The position numbers were made by a program, and so were the translations under genes. From Nesterenkonia alba DSM 19423 (GTDB taxonomy: Bacteria > Actinomycetota > Actinomycetes > Actinomycetales > Micrococcaceae): a DNA stretch of 64,000 nt. This document shows, in pieces, positions 55,888 to 64,000 of the stretch. The notes below the pieces were generated by a model. That model ran no database searches. It had not been told where the DNA came from and worked only from the letters and a program-made list of their open reading frames with translations. The stretch covers positions 62,001-126,000 of the forward strand of contig NZ_ATXP01000003.1 of assembly GCF_000421745.1 (NCBI RefSeq), in the 5' to 3' direction. Position 1 is the stretch's first letter. The number at the start of each line of letters is the position of its first letter.

Positions 55888-55906
55888 GTTCAAGTTGCAC
55901 TTGAAC
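55888..55906. promoter_or_regulatory. Perfect palindrome upstream of ftsZ
   Basis: GTTCAAGTTGCACTTGAAC has perfect 8-bp arms with a 3-base centre, 66 bases after the ftsQ stop. The symmetry fits an operator for a dimeric regulator; the CAAG/CTTG arms recall MerR-type sites, but no regulator is assigned. Confidence 0.45.
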
Positions 55907-55971
55907 CTCAACTGACGCCGCTGACCCGCGGGAGGGTTCTTGTCCCCCTAGGGTACTGGTCCGCAGCGCAT

Positions 55972-56754
55972 TCAGCGGGTAACCGGGGCCTCGGGCGTGG
56001 AGATATCGATGACCTCAGCCTCTGTGAACTCCTCGGCCTCGGATTCGAGGATGGCGGTGAGCACCGCGGCCTTCTCCTGGGAGCGTTCATCACTTCCCCA
56101 CACCACCGCACGTCCGTCATCGAGGTGCAGGGTCACCGAATCGGCGGAGTCGGCGGCGGCCTCGTCGAGCCGGGCCCGAGCCGACTCGGGCAGTTGTCCC
56201 AGCACAGAGACGATAGCGGAGAAGACGACGTCGTCTTCGTAGGCTGCGTCCGCGGAAATCTCCGGGGTGGCGTAGTCCTCAGCGTCGAGACTTTCGGCTC
56301 CGGTGAATTCGCGGATCACCTCACCGTCTTCGTTGTAGTAGCGCACGGCGTCGTCGTCCTGGACTTCTGCCACCGGTGGATGTTCGGTGATCTCAATATG
56401 CAGAGTGTGCGGAAGCTCCGCATGGGTCTCCACCTCAGCGACGACGTTCTCTTCGGCGAGCAGGGCATGAACATCGGCAGTACTCACCTGGGGCAGCGGT
56501 CTGCCGTGGAGATCGGCGGTGAGTTCTGCAGCACGGGCATCGGTGAGCAGCTCGTTGCCGGAGACCTCGACCTGCCTGACCTCCAGGGCCGGAGAGAAGT
56601 AGAGCACCGCCACGATGGCCAGCAGCGCCACCAACGCTGAACCGAGCGCCAGCACACCACGACGACGCCGACGTCGCACGGTGACGTTCTCCGGTTCTGG
56701 AAACTCCAGCGGAGTCTCATCCCCGGCCGGTTCTGAATCGGGTGTATCCATCAT
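55972..56754 (-). CDS. ftsQ: Cell division protein FtsQ
   Basis: 260 residues. Basic cytoplasmic tail (VRRRRRRG), one membrane helix (~34-55), then a POTRA domain (ALEVRQVEVSGNELLTDARAAEL) and the FtsQ beta domain. It is part of the FtsQLB division complex. The ATG overlaps the murC stop by 4 bases. The rest is unusually acidic. Confidence 0.92.
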   Translation of the reverse strand: MMDTPDSEPAGDETPLEFPEPENVTVRRRRRRGVLALGSALVALLAIVAVLYFSPALEVRQVEVSGNELLTDARAAELTADLHGRPLPQVSTADVHALLAEENVVAEVETHAELPHTLHIEITEHPPVAEVQDDDAVRYYNEDGEVIREFTGAESLDAEDYATPEISADAAYEDDVVFSAIVSVLGQLPESARARLDEAAADSADSVTLHLDDGRAVVWGSDERSQEKAAVLTAILESEAEEFTEAEVIDISTPEAPVTR

Positions 56755-58223
56755 GTGCGGTCGGCGTGGGTTCTACTGCGCTGCAGTGCGCTGACAATCT
56801 GCGGACCCAGCTCGGTGATATCCCCGGCACCAAGAGTGAGTACGACGTCGCCTGGTTCAGCGATCTGGACTATTTCCTCGACTGCCTGGGCGCGGGTCCG
56901 CACCGGGTGACCCAGCAGTTCGGAGCTCACCCCCGGGATGGGTTCCTCACGTGCGGGGTAGATCTCCAGGACCCTGACGGTGTCGGCCGCACCCAAAGCG
57001 GTGCCGAATTCGGTGGCGAAGGCACGGGTCCGGCTGAACAGATGGGGTTGGAAGATCGCGTGCACGCGTCCGGTGTCGGCTGCGCTGCGGGCCGCTGCCA
57101 GCACGGCGGTGACTTCGGTGGGGTGATGGGCGTAATCATCGTAGACACGGATGGAGTCCACGGTCCCGCGCCATTCGAAGCGCCGGGAACTGCCCCGGAA
57201 ACTGGCCACCCCTGCTGCCGCGGTGCTCAGCTGAAGTCCGCAGTACAGTCCTACGGCCACCGCGGCTGCGGCGTTACGCGCATTATGCACCCCTGGGACC
57301 GGAAGCTGCAGTTGCGCCCTCTGGCTGCCGGAGTGTAACTGCGCCTGCACTCCGGTGCTGCCAGTGGTCAGCTCAGTCAAGGTCAGGTCAGCTTCGGGTG
57401 CGGTGCCGTAGGTCGTCAGCTCCACGTTCCGGGCGGTAAGAGGGGAGCGAACCTTTTCGGCCAGCGACGCCGCCCCCGGGTCATCGATGCAGAGAATCAG
57501 CGCCCCGCCGGGCAGGATCCGCTCGGCGAAATCCGCGAAGATCTGGTGGACCGCCTCGGCGGTGCCGTAGTGGTCGAGATGGTCGGCCTCGACGTTGGTC
57601 ACCACGGCAATTTCGGGGGCGTAGTTGAGCAGCGTGCCATCGGATTCATCAGCCTCGGCAACAAACCACTGACCACTGCCGGCCGCAGCGTTGGTGCCGA
57701 AACCGGCCACTGTCGCTCCGATGGCGAAACTCGGGCTGGTGCCGGCGTGATGCAGCATCGCGGCCACCATGGAGGAGGTTGTGGTTTTTCCGTGGGTACC
57801 GGCGATCGCGATCCCCCGTTTGGCTGCCATACAGGCCGCCAACCCCTCGGACCGGTGCAGCAGTCGCTTTCCGGCGGCTGCGGCGGCATCGAATTCGGGG
57901 TTGGTGCCCGCTTGGGCCACCGAGGAGGCGACTATGGTGTCGATGCGTTCGCCGGTTTCCTGCTCCACGGAGACGAGGTTTTCTGCGGCGTAGCCGACCC
58001 GCACCGGCACTCCGGCGGCGCGGAACTCATCCAGCACCGGAAGGTCTTTGGCGTCGGTGCCGGAGATGGGCACCCCGGCAGAGAGCATGAGCCGAGCCAC
58101 CGCGGAGACCCCTACCCCGGCCAGCCCCAGAAAGTGCACCCGCCCCAACTGCTCGATCCCGACGACAGGGACGCCTGGCACCTGTCCCCGGGACGAACCT
58201 GACCCCGTGGTGACGCGGTTCAT
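56751..58223 (-). CDS. murC: UDP-N-acetylmuramate-L-alanine ligase
   Basis: 490 residues. Mur-ligase motifs: N-terminal HFLGLAGVGVSAVARLM, ATP site GTHGKTTTSSM, NVEADHLDHYGT and DDYAHHPTEV. It adds the first amino acid to UDP-MurNAc. A 20-residue N-terminal Gly/Ser-rich tail precedes the domain. Overlaps murG and ftsQ by 4 bases each. Confidence 0.97.
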   Translation of the reverse strand: MNRVTTGSGSSRGQVPGVPVVGIEQLGRVHFLGLAGVGVSAVARLMLSAGVPISGTDAKDLPVLDEFRAAGVPVRVGYAAENLVSVEQETGERIDTIVASSVAQAGTNPEFDAAAAAGKRLLHRSEGLAACMAAKRGIAIAGTHGKTTTSSMVAAMLHHAGTSPSFAIGATVAGFGTNAAAGSGQWFVAEADESDGTLLNYAPEIAVVTNVEADHLDHYGTAEAVHQIFADFAERILPGGALILCIDDPGAASLAEKVRSPLTARNVELTTYGTAPEADLTLTELTTGSTGVQAQLHSGSQRAQLQLPVPGVHNARNAAAAVAVGLYCGLQLSTAAAGVASFRGSSRRFEWRGTVDSIRVYDDYAHHPTEVTAVLAAARSAADTGRVHAIFQPHLFSRTRAFATEFGTALGAADTVRVLEIYPAREEPIPGVSSELLGHPVRTRAQAVEEIVQIAEPGDVVLTLGAGDITELGPQIVSALQRSRTHADRT

Positions 58224-59314
58224 CGGGTGGCCACCTTCAGCGCCTCGGTGGCCATCCGCTCATCGGCGTCGGTGATCCCGCGTTCGGCCGAATGCTGTTG
58301 CATCGTGACCAGACGGCGCGGGTCCTCCAGCAGGGGAACAATATTGCGCCGGATCCATGCCCGGGTGAAGTGCTCGTCCTTGACCATGAGCGCTCCTCCG
58401 GCATCGACCAGCCCCCGAGCGTTGAGTTCCTGCTCCCCATTGCCAATGGGCAGAGGTACGAAGACCGCGGGCAGCCCCACTGCGGCCACCTCGCTGACCG
58501 TCGCCGCCCCGGCCCGGGCAACGATGAGATCAGCGGCAGCGTAGGCTAAGTGCATCCCGTCGAGGTACTCCCGCTGGTGGTACCCCTCCGTGGTGAGGGG
58601 GACGCCGTCGTCGTCGAGGACTGCTTTATCCCGTCCGGTCAGATGCAGGATTTGCGCTCCCGTGGCGAGGAGGTCCTGCAGTGCGGAGGCCACGGCCCGG
58701 TTGAGGTTCAACGCCCCAGAGGATCCCCCGGTGACCACCACTGTGGGAATGTCCTCGGCGAGTCCGAGCTCTCGGCGCGCAGAAGAGCGGGTAGCCTCCC
58801 GGTCCAACTGAGAAATCTGCCGGCTCATCGGCATCCCCACGTGCTCGGCACCTTTCAGGGGCGTGTTCTCAAAGGCCACTCCGGTGAAAGCCGCGACCCG
58901 GGCACCCAGGCGGTTGGCCAGCCCGGGCCGGGCATTGGCCTCGTGGACCACGATGGGGATGCCCAGGCGTTTGGCGGCCAGGTAGACCGGAGTGGAGACA
59001 TAACCACCGACGCCGACGACGACGTCGGCCTCCTCGGTACGGAGAATCCGTGCCGCCTCAGCCACCGCGCTTCTGAAGCGCCCAGGGAAGGTGACCATAT
59101 CCCGGGTGGGTCGCCGGGGCATGGGGACCTTTTCGATGGTGCAGAGCGGATACCCGGCGGCGGGGACCAGCCGGGTCTCCAGTCCGGAGGCGGTGCCGAT
59201 CATCGTCTGCTGTGCAAGCGGCTCAAGCCGGGCGACGGCATCGGCGATGGCCAGCATGGGGCTGATGTGCCCGGCTGTGCCGCCTCCTGCGTGGACGACG
59301 GAAACAGCGGTCAT
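58220..59314 (-). CDS. murG: Lipid II synthase (GlcNAc transferase)
   Basis: 364 residues. GT28 motifs: HAGGGTAGHISPMLAIADAV, GVGGYVSTPVYLAAKRLGIPIVVHEANARPG, VTGGSSGALNLNRAV and VARAGAATVSEVAAVGLPAVFVPLPIGNGEQELNAR. It transfers GlcNAc to lipid I. AAGGGG lies 11 bases before the ATG. Confidence 0.97.
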   Translation of the reverse strand: MTAVSVVHAGGGTAGHISPMLAIADAVARLEPLAQQTMIGTASGLETRLVPAAGYPLCTIEKVPMPRRPTRDMVTFPGRFRSAVAEAARILRTEEADVVVGVGGYVSTPVYLAAKRLGIPIVVHEANARPGLANRLGARVAAFTGVAFENTPLKGAEHVGMPMSRQISQLDREATRSSARRELGLAEDIPTVVVTGGSSGALNLNRAVASALQDLLATGAQILHLTGRDKAVLDDDGVPLTTEGYHQREYLDGMHLAYAAADLIVARAGAATVSEVAAVGLPAVFVPLPIGNGEQELNARGLVDAGGALMVKDEHFTRAWIRRNIVPLLEDPRRLVTMQQHSAERGITDADERMATEALKVATR

Positions 59315-59360
59315 CTGGTGGGTTCCCCTTCGGTGGTCGGTGGGTCAGGCAGTCATCGAC

Positions 59361-60797
59361 TCAGGCCTGGTTCAGCGGTGCCAGTGTAGACCCCTTAGCC
59401 CCCTGAGCGCGGCGACGTCGGCGCGTGGGGCGACGGGCCTCGCGGCGCTGGCGGCGGGCAAAGTTCAACACCACCCCCACGGCCAGCAGGGCACAGGTCA
59501 GCGCAGAGCCACCGTAGGAAATAAACGGCAGCGGTACGCCCACCACCGGTAGCAGACCGGTGACCATGGCGATGTTGATGAAGGCCTGCCCCACCAGCCA
59601 GGCGGCAATGCCGATGCAGACCAGCTGAGCGAAGCGGTCCTCCGTGTTGGAGGCGACGCGGAAGACCCCCACCACCAGCAACATGAACAGCCCCAGCACG
59701 GTGAAGGTGCCCAGCAGCCCCAGCTCCTCACCGATGATGGTGAAGATGAAGTCGTTGTGGACTTCGGGGATGTAGTCCCACTTCTGCCGGGATTGTCCAA
59801 GGCCCACTCCCCAGAACCCGCCGGAGGCCAGGGCGTAGAACCCTTGAGTCGACTGCATACACGGGTCGGTGGGGTGGTCACAGTTGATACCGAGCCAGGC
59901 GTTCACCCGGGCCATACGGTAGGGGGTCATCCACATCAGGGCGGCCACGGCGACGGCAGCGATAGCCGCTGCGATGGCGAAGTAACGCAGCTTCACCCCG
60001 GCAGCGAAGAGCAACGTACCGACGATGAGGATGATGATGATACTGGTCCCCAGGTCTCCCCCGGCCAGCACTAAGGCCAGCACCGCCAGAGCCCCGGGTG
60101 CCACGAACGGCATCATCCAATGGGTGAAGCGACTCACCAACGAGCCCTTCTTCGCCAGGACCGCCGCACCCCAGAGCACCAAGGCGAGCTTGGCCAGCTC
60201 GGAAGGTTGTCCGCGCACAGAACCGATCTGCAACCAGTTGGTGGACCCGCCACCGTCAGAACCCAGCCCGGTGAAGGCTACGAGCATGAGCATCGACGCC
60301 GAAGAGATCATCGCCAACCACCCGATGCCACCCAACCAGCGGGTGGGCACCAGGGTCATCAGGAACATCCCTACTACCCCGAGACCGGCCCAGGCGGCCT
60401 GCCGGGTGGCAGTGGTGAAGGGTTGCCCATCGGGATCCACCGATGTGGAGGAGAGCACCATCGTCAGACCGATACCGGCCAAGGCGATCGTCGGTCCCAG
60501 GACCAGCCAGTAGTTGGTGTACGGATTACCGCCTTCGAAGAACCCCCAGAAGGACTTCACCCGTTCGCGGCGGCGACGGGCACGCTCAGCCCGCCAGGCT
60601 CGCCCGGCGGAACCGTCCGAGGGGTCAGGGTCTGCTGGAGAGGTTTCCGCCGCTTCAGGGGGCACATCGGTGACCAGGCTCAGCTGCGGGGCGCCCTGTG
60701 TGGTCTGTTCAGCAGAGGGTTCCTCCGGTGAGGGAGGGGTGAGCACGGCGGCATCGGAGACCGGACGTGCCGGAAGCCGCGGCGGGCGGTGGTCCAC
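59361..60797 (-). CDS. ftsW: SEDS-family glycosyltransferase FtsW
   Basis: 478 residues. About 75 residues of acidic cytoplasmic N-terminus, an Arg-rich step, then ten membrane helices. SEDS features: LQPSELAKLAL (here QPSELAKLALVLW), FAAGVKLRYF and GLPLPFISYGGSA (here GVPLPFISYGGSALT). It polymerises lipid II at the septum. GTG start with AGGAG upstream; the murD stop overlaps this ribosome site region. A ~30-residue basic C-terminal tail follows. Confidence 0.95.
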   Translation of the reverse strand: MDHRPPRLPARPVSDAAVLTPPSPEEPSAEQTTQGAPQLSLVTDVPPEAAETSPADPDPSDGSAGRAWRAERARRRRERVKSFWGFFEGGNPYTNYWLVLGPTIALAGIGLTMVLSSTSVDPDGQPFTTATRQAAWAGLGVVGMFLMTLVPTRWLGGIGWLAMISSASMLMLVAFTGLGSDGGGSTNWLQIGSVRGQPSELAKLALVLWGAAVLAKKGSLVSRFTHWMMPFVAPGALAVLALVLAGGDLGTSIIIILIVGTLLFAAGVKLRYFAIAAAIAAVAVAALMWMTPYRMARVNAWLGINCDHPTDPCMQSTQGFYALASGGFWGVGLGQSRQKWDYIPEVHNDFIFTIIGEELGLLGTFTVLGLFMLLVVGVFRVASNTEDRFAQLVCIGIAAWLVGQAFINIAMVTGLLPVVGVPLPFISYGGSALTCALLAVGVVLNFARRQRREARRPTRRRRRAQGAKGSTLAPLNQA

Positions 60798-60806
60798 GCG
60801 TGTCTC

Positions 60807-62297
60807 CTAGTCGTTAAAGCCCAGCCTCGTCATCCGCCGGGCGACGGCCTCGATGAAGGCCTCGCCGCGGGCGGCGTAGGAGGCGAACTGGTCCTGCGAG
60901 GCCGCCGCGGGGCTGAGTAGAACAGTCTGCCCGGGCTGGGCGACGGCTCCGGCGGCCTCCACGGCGGCGTTCATTGCCTGAACCCCATCATCCCCTCCCC
61001 CGACGGCGGTCACCGGCACCTCGGGCGCGTGTCGTGCCAGGCTGGATGCCAGCGGGGCGGTATCGGCACCGATGAGCACCACGTGCCGCAGCCGCCCGGC
61101 AACGGCGGTCACCAGCGGGTCATAGTCCACACCCTTGGGTAGTCCGCCGGCGATCCACACCACATCGGTGAAGCTACTCAATGAGGCCTCGGCCGCATGC
61201 GGATTCGTCGCTTTGGAGTCGTTGACCCACAGGATGTCGTCTGCTGTGGCGACCGGCTGGATACGGTGCTCACCGGGCTGATACGCCCGAATCCCGGCCT
61301 GTACATTCTCTGGACTCACACCGGCGGCCCGGGCAAGGGCGGCTGCGGCCAACCCGTTGGCCACCAGGTGCTGCGGGGCAAGAGGGCCAAAGTCAGCCAG
61401 GGTGGCCAGCTCCAGGGCGCGGTGGCGCCGTTGCTGAAGGAAGGCTCGGTCGACCAGCAGATCCTCGACGAGGCCCACCTGTGAAATATCCGGGGTGTCG
61501 GTGGTGAACGAAATCGCCCGGCAACCTTCGACGACGTCGGCTTGAGCGACCATCTGCTCGGTCAGCGGGTCAGCGGCGTTGTACACACAGGCCACCCGGG
61601 TCCCGGTGTAAATCTTTGCCTTGGCCGCGACGTAGTCTGCGAAACTGCCGTGCCAGTCAATGTGGTCGTAGGCGACGTTCAGCACCGCTGAGGCGGTGGC
61701 GGACAGTGGCTCGGTGTAATGCAGTTGGAAGCTGGACAGTTCCACGGCCAGCACGTCGTACCCTTCAGGGTCCCGGATGGCATCCAGGATGGGTAAGCCA
61801 ATATTGCCGCAGGCCACTGCGCGGCGGCCATCAGCGTGCAGCATCTTCTCCAACAAGCTCACTGTGGTGGTCTTCCCGTTGGTTCCGGTGACCGTTAACC
61901 ATTCGGGGGAACGGGCCCCCGGGCGTGCCCCGAGCCGGTGGGCCAGCTGGATATCGCTCCACACGGGCACACCGGCAGCAGTAGCGGCAGCGATCACAGG
62001 GGACTCAGGGCGCCAACCCGGGGATGTGATGACCAGGTCGGGTGCGGCACCGTCGTCGAACGCGTCCAGAGAACGGGTGGCCGGTTCACCGAAGCGAATG
62101 TCCTCCACTCCGACGATGCGCAGTGTCTCTGCGTCCTGCTGTTTGGTGTCCGTGGCGGCACCGTCGACGACGATCACCCGACAGTTGAGTTCGGCCAGCG
62201 TGTCAGCCGCGGAGAACCCGGTGGCACCCAGCCCGGCAACGAGCACCCGCAGCCCAGCCCAGGGGCCATCCCAACCCCGCAGGTGGGTCAATGTCAT
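60807..62297 (-). CDS. murD: UDP-N-acetylmuramoylalanine-D-glutamate ligase
   Basis: 496 residues. VLVAGLGATGFSAADTL, ATP site TGTNGKTTTVSLLE, NVAYDHIDWHGS and NDSKATNPHAAE. It adds D-Glu to UDP-MurNAc-Ala. The ATG overlaps the stop of a 31-codon ORF. Its likely ribosome site, GGGG 10 bases upstream, lies within one of the alternative RNA arms. Confidence 0.96.
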   Translation of the reverse strand: MTLTHLRGWDGPWAGLRVLVAGLGATGFSAADTLAELNCRVIVVDGAATDTKQQDAETLRIVGVEDIRFGEPATRSLDAFDDGAAPDLVITSPGWRPESPVIAAATAAGVPVWSDIQLAHRLGARPGARSPEWLTVTGTNGKTTTVSLLEKMLHADGRRAVACGNIGLPILDAIRDPEGYDVLAVELSSFQLHYTEPLSATASAVLNVAYDHIDWHGSFADYVAAKAKIYTGTRVACVYNAADPLTEQMVAQADVVEGCRAISFTTDTPDISQVGLVEDLLVDRAFLQQRRHRALELATLADFGPLAPQHLVANGLAAAALARAAGVSPENVQAGIRAYQPGEHRIQPVATADDILWVNDSKATNPHAAEASLSSFTDVVWIAGGLPKGVDYDPLVTAVAGRLRHVVLIGADTAPLASSLARHAPEVPVTAVGGGDDGVQAMNAAVEAAGAVAQPGQTVLLSPAAASQDQFASYAARGEAFIEAVARRMTRLGFND

Positions 62298-62310
62298 CGT
62301 GTCAGCACCC
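62294..62310. repeat. 17-base direct repeat copy at the murD start
   Basis: On the minus strand GGGTGCTGACACGATGA, covering the murD start codon. The partner copy at 62386-62402 differs at one base (GGGTGCTGACACAATGA) and covers the mraY stop codon. The copies are 92 bases apart. Confidence 0.9.
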
Positions 62311-62389
62311 CGCTCGGCCGCTTCCCGGTGCGCCGGCGGCGCACCGGGTCCCCACCGGATTCGCTTACTCGTGGGTGCTGACGCCTCAT
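62294..62389 (-). CDS. Candidate 31-residue coupling ORF between mraY and murD
   Basis: The ATG overlaps the mraY stop (ATGA) and the TGA overlaps the murD ATG (ATGA), so ribosomes could pass from mraY to murD through it. The peptide starts [10 protein letters not shown], is very basic (nine Arg, one Lys) and ends GVLTR, mirroring the MraY end WVLTQ because of the 17-base repeat. No homologue is recognised; it may matter for coupling more than for the peptide. It could equally be an accidental frame. Confidence 0.35.
   Translation of the reverse strand: MRRQHPRVSESGGDPVRRRRTGKRPSGVLTR
62324..62348 (-). promoter_or_regulatory. 11-bp GC-rich hairpin between mraY and murD
   Basis: CCCGGTGCGCC (62324-62334) and GGCGCACCGGG (62338-62348) pair perfectly around a 3-base loop. 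It would be very stable. No U-run follows, so full termination within the essential operon is unlikely. Confidence 0.7.
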
Positions 62390-62404
62390 TGTGTCAGCAC
62401 CCAC
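62371..62404 (-). promoter_or_regulatory. Hairpin spanning the mraY stop, alternative to a murD-start pairing
   Basis: GTGGGTGCTGAC (62371-62382 as read on plus) and GTCAGCACCCAC (62393-62404) pair over 12 bp with a 10-base loop containing the mraY stop. The arm at 62373-62382 can instead pair 10 bp with 62301-62310, just before the murD ATG. Confidence 0.6.
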
Positions 62405-63489
62405 TCGCCGTAGAAGATCGCCATGCCCAGTCCCACGGCCAGCGCGGAGATGATCCAGAAGCGGACCACCACGGTCACCTCCGGCCAGCCCTTGAGCTCG
62501 AAGTGGTGCTGCAGCGGCGCCATGAGGAAGACCCGTTGACCGCCGGTAGCTTTGAAGTAGACCACTTGGATGATGACCGAGCAGGTGATGACCACGAAGA
62601 GCCCACCGAGGATGATGAACAACAGCTGCGTCTGGGTGAGGATCGCGAATCCGGCCAGCGCTCCACCCAGAGCCAGAGAACCGGTGTCCCCCATGAAGAT
62701 CTTCGCCGGAGAGGTGTTCCACCACAAGAATCCGATGAGCGCCCCGGTGATGATCGCGGCCACTACGGCCATATCCATGGGATCGCGGACCTCGTAGCAG
62801 ACAGATTCAACCGCACGGGGACGCCCGCACCCCTGGTTGTACTGCCAGATGGAGATGATCGTATAGGCGGCGGTGACCATGGCGGTGGCCCCGGTGGCCA
62901 GCCCGTCGAGCCCGTCGGTGAGATTAACGGCGTTGGTCGCCGCCGTGTTGATGATGTTGGCCCAGATGATGAACAGAATCGCCGCCACCACGGGCCCGAA
63001 GAACGCGAAATCCACCACAGTGTCCCGTACAAAACTGATCGCCGTGGACCCCGGGGTTTGTCCCTGGGCGTTGGGGAACTGCAGCGCCAGCACCGCGAAG
63101 AGACCTCCGACGCCGACTTGGCCGGCGATCTTGGCCCAGGCACCCAAACCGAGGGACTGTTTCTTGGTGATCTTGGCGGCGTCGTCGAAGAACCCGACTA
63201 AGCCCATTCCGGCCATGAGCAATAGCAGAAGCATCCCACTGGCGGTGGGACCGCTGGCGGTCGTCAGCAGCACGGTAATCCCGTGCGTCAACGTGTAGGC
63301 GATGAGGACCGCGAGGATGATGACCGCCCCGCCCATGGTGGGAGTGCCCCGTTTGACGTGGTGGCTGGTGGGCCCGTCGTCACGGATGAACTGCCCGTAG
63401 CCGCGGGCCACGAGGAACTTGATGAACAGGGGGGTGCCGAGCAGCGTCAGTAGCAGACCAAGGGCAGCACCGATGACAACGGCGATCAC
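62386..63489 (-). CDS. mraY: Phospho-MurNAc-pentapeptide translocase
   Basis: 367 residues with ten membrane helices. Active-site motifs: [33 protein letters not shown] and the [11 protein letters not shown] region (here [11 protein letters not shown]). It makes lipid I. The start overlaps murF by 4 bases. The last codons, WVLTQ, lie in a direct repeat and a hairpin arm. Confidence 0.97.
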   Translation of the reverse strand: MIAVVIGAALGLLLTLLGTPLFIKFLVARGYGQFIRDDGPTSHHVKRGTPTMGGAVIILAVLIAYTLTHGITVLLTTASGPTASGMLLLLLMAGMGLVGFFDDAAKITKKQSLGLGAWAKIAGQVGVGGLFAVLALQFPNAQGQTPGSTAISFVRDTVVDFAFFGPVVAAILFIIWANIINTAATNAVNLTDGLDGLATGATAMVTAAYTIISIWQYNQGCGRPRAVESVCYEVRDPMDMAVVAAIITGALIGFLWWNTSPAKIFMGDTGSLALGGALAGFAILTQTQLLFIILGGLFVVITCSVIIQVVYFKATGGQRVFLMAPLQHHFELKGWPEVTVVVRFWIISALAVGLGMAIFYGEWVLTQ

Positions 63490-64000
63490 ACAGTGTCCTT
63501 CCCCTGCTCGGCGATGCGGTCGCCTAAGAGTCTAAGGCCCGCATCCCGGGAGGATTTGAACAACACGATGTCTCCGCTGCTCAGGTGCTCGTTCAACCAC
63601 GCGTGGGCGGCCTCAGCATCCGGCACCCAGTGCACCTCATCGGCCCAGGACCCCTCGGCGATGGCCCCTCGGTAGAGCGGATAGGCGGTGTCGCCGACCA
63701 CCAGAGTCTGATCGATGTTGAGTCGCACCACAGTCTCGCCGATCTGGGCGTGCCGGACCGCGGTCTGCTCACCGAGTTCGAGCATCCCGCCGAGCACCGC
63801 GACGGAACGGCGGAGCGGGCCTTCTGCGGGGCGGGCCAAACGAGCAAGGGTCTTCAGCGCCTCACGCATTGATTCGGGGTTGGCGTTGTAAGCATCGTTG
63901 ATGACCGTCACCCCGTCAGGGCGGTCAGTACGTTCCATCCGCCACCGGCTGGCGGCGGTGAGCCCGTCAAGCCGCTCAGCGATATCAGTCGGAACCAGGC
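63486..64000 (-). CDS. murF: UDP-MurNAc-tripeptide-D-Ala-D-Ala ligase, C-terminal part
   Basis: The frame is open to the right edge, so only the C-terminal ~171 residues are seen. [19 protein letters not shown] and GGMLELGEQ are MurF motifs, and a preceding [11 protein letters not shown] segment continues the domain. The ATP site must lie outside the window. It starts the dcw series mraY-murD-ftsW-murG-murC-ftsQ-ftsZ. Confidence 0.93.
   Translation of the reverse strand, partial: LVPTDIAERLDGLTAASRWRMERTDRPDGVTVINDAYNANPESMREALKTLARLARPAEGPLRRSVAVLGGMLELGEQTAVRHAQIGETVVRLNIDQTLVVGDTAYPLYRGAIAEGSWADEVHWVPDAEAAHAWLNEHLSSGDIVLFKSSRDAGLRLLGDRIAEQGKDTV

Noticed and set aside
62294-62725. 143-codon frame running from inside mraY to murD
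   Set aside because: Most of it is a shadow frame of mraY. Only the last 31 codons, starting at the ATG that overlaps the mraY stop, have a plausible start.

Overview
The window is ordinary high-GC actinobacterial chromosome. The gene set points to the order Micrococcales, probably near Micrococcaceae; the genus cannot be settled from sequence reading alone. Actinobacterial markers include a WhiB-family protein, FasR upstream of fabD, a homodimeric AceE, DivIVA/SepF/YggT beside ftsZ, Ku with a multidomain LigD, and the families DUF3515, DUF3052, DUF3145, DUF3499, DUF5719 and TIGR03089. Genes are closely packed, many overlap by 4 bases (ATGA/GTGA), and no tRNA, rRNA, insertion sequence, prophage or CRISPR array was seen.

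Layout. 1-5.9 kb: the start of a DAK2/FakA-like gene cut by the left edge, an LCP (LytR-CpsA-Psr) ligase, a DUF3515 lipoprotein, an ABC exporter pair, an AhpE-like peroxiredoxin and DUF3052. 6-14.6 kb: aceE (pyruvate dehydrogenase E1), then the fatty-acid operon fasR-fabD-fabH-acpP-fabF with DUF3145 upstream. 14.7-18.8 kb: xerC, dprA, comM and yraN (DNA processing). 19-24.5 kb: ku and ligD (end joining), ppk2, a Nudix hydrolase and panD. 24.5-30 kb: membrane proteins (DUF1461, SpoIIM-like, RDD), ahcY, a Trm112-like protein and DUF3499. 30-42.5 kb: an envelope/sugar block with DUF5719, a giant GT2 membrane glycosyltransferase, a WhiB2-type regulator, TIGR03089, GtrA, manA and a second LCP protein, followed by purE/purK and then fmt. 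42.4-50.4 kb: rsmB, rpe, nrdR, dnaE, an RluD-type pseudouridine synthase and lspA. 50.4-64 kb: the dcw cell-wall/division cluster, in transcription order murF (cut by the right edge), mraY, murD, ftsW, murG, murC, ftsQ, ftsZ, pgeF, yggS, sepF, yggT, divIVA.

Most of the novelty lies in gene junctions rather than new genes. (1) Between mraY and murD is a 31-codon ORF that overlaps both neighbours. It is bounded by two 17-base direct repeats and contains arms for mutually exclusive RNA hairpins. (2) Two matching palindromes, TTGTAG-N5-YYACAA, lie upstream of fabD and of fasR and are candidate FasR operators. (3) Paired NrdR boxes sit 32 bp apart in the nrdR promoter. (4) The giant glycosyltransferase has no in-frame ATG/GTG/TTG near its N-terminus and appears to start at ATT in a TGATT junction with whiB. 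(5) The 333-base ftsQ-ftsZ gap can fold into nested perfect stems. (6) DivIVA carries eight 11-residue repeats. (7) A 62-base tandem repeat fills part of the aceE-fabF gap.

Starts were chosen by ribosome-binding-site spacing, overlap with neighbours and family N-termini; doubtful ones are stated. All hairpins and palindromes were found by eye and no folding energies were computed.
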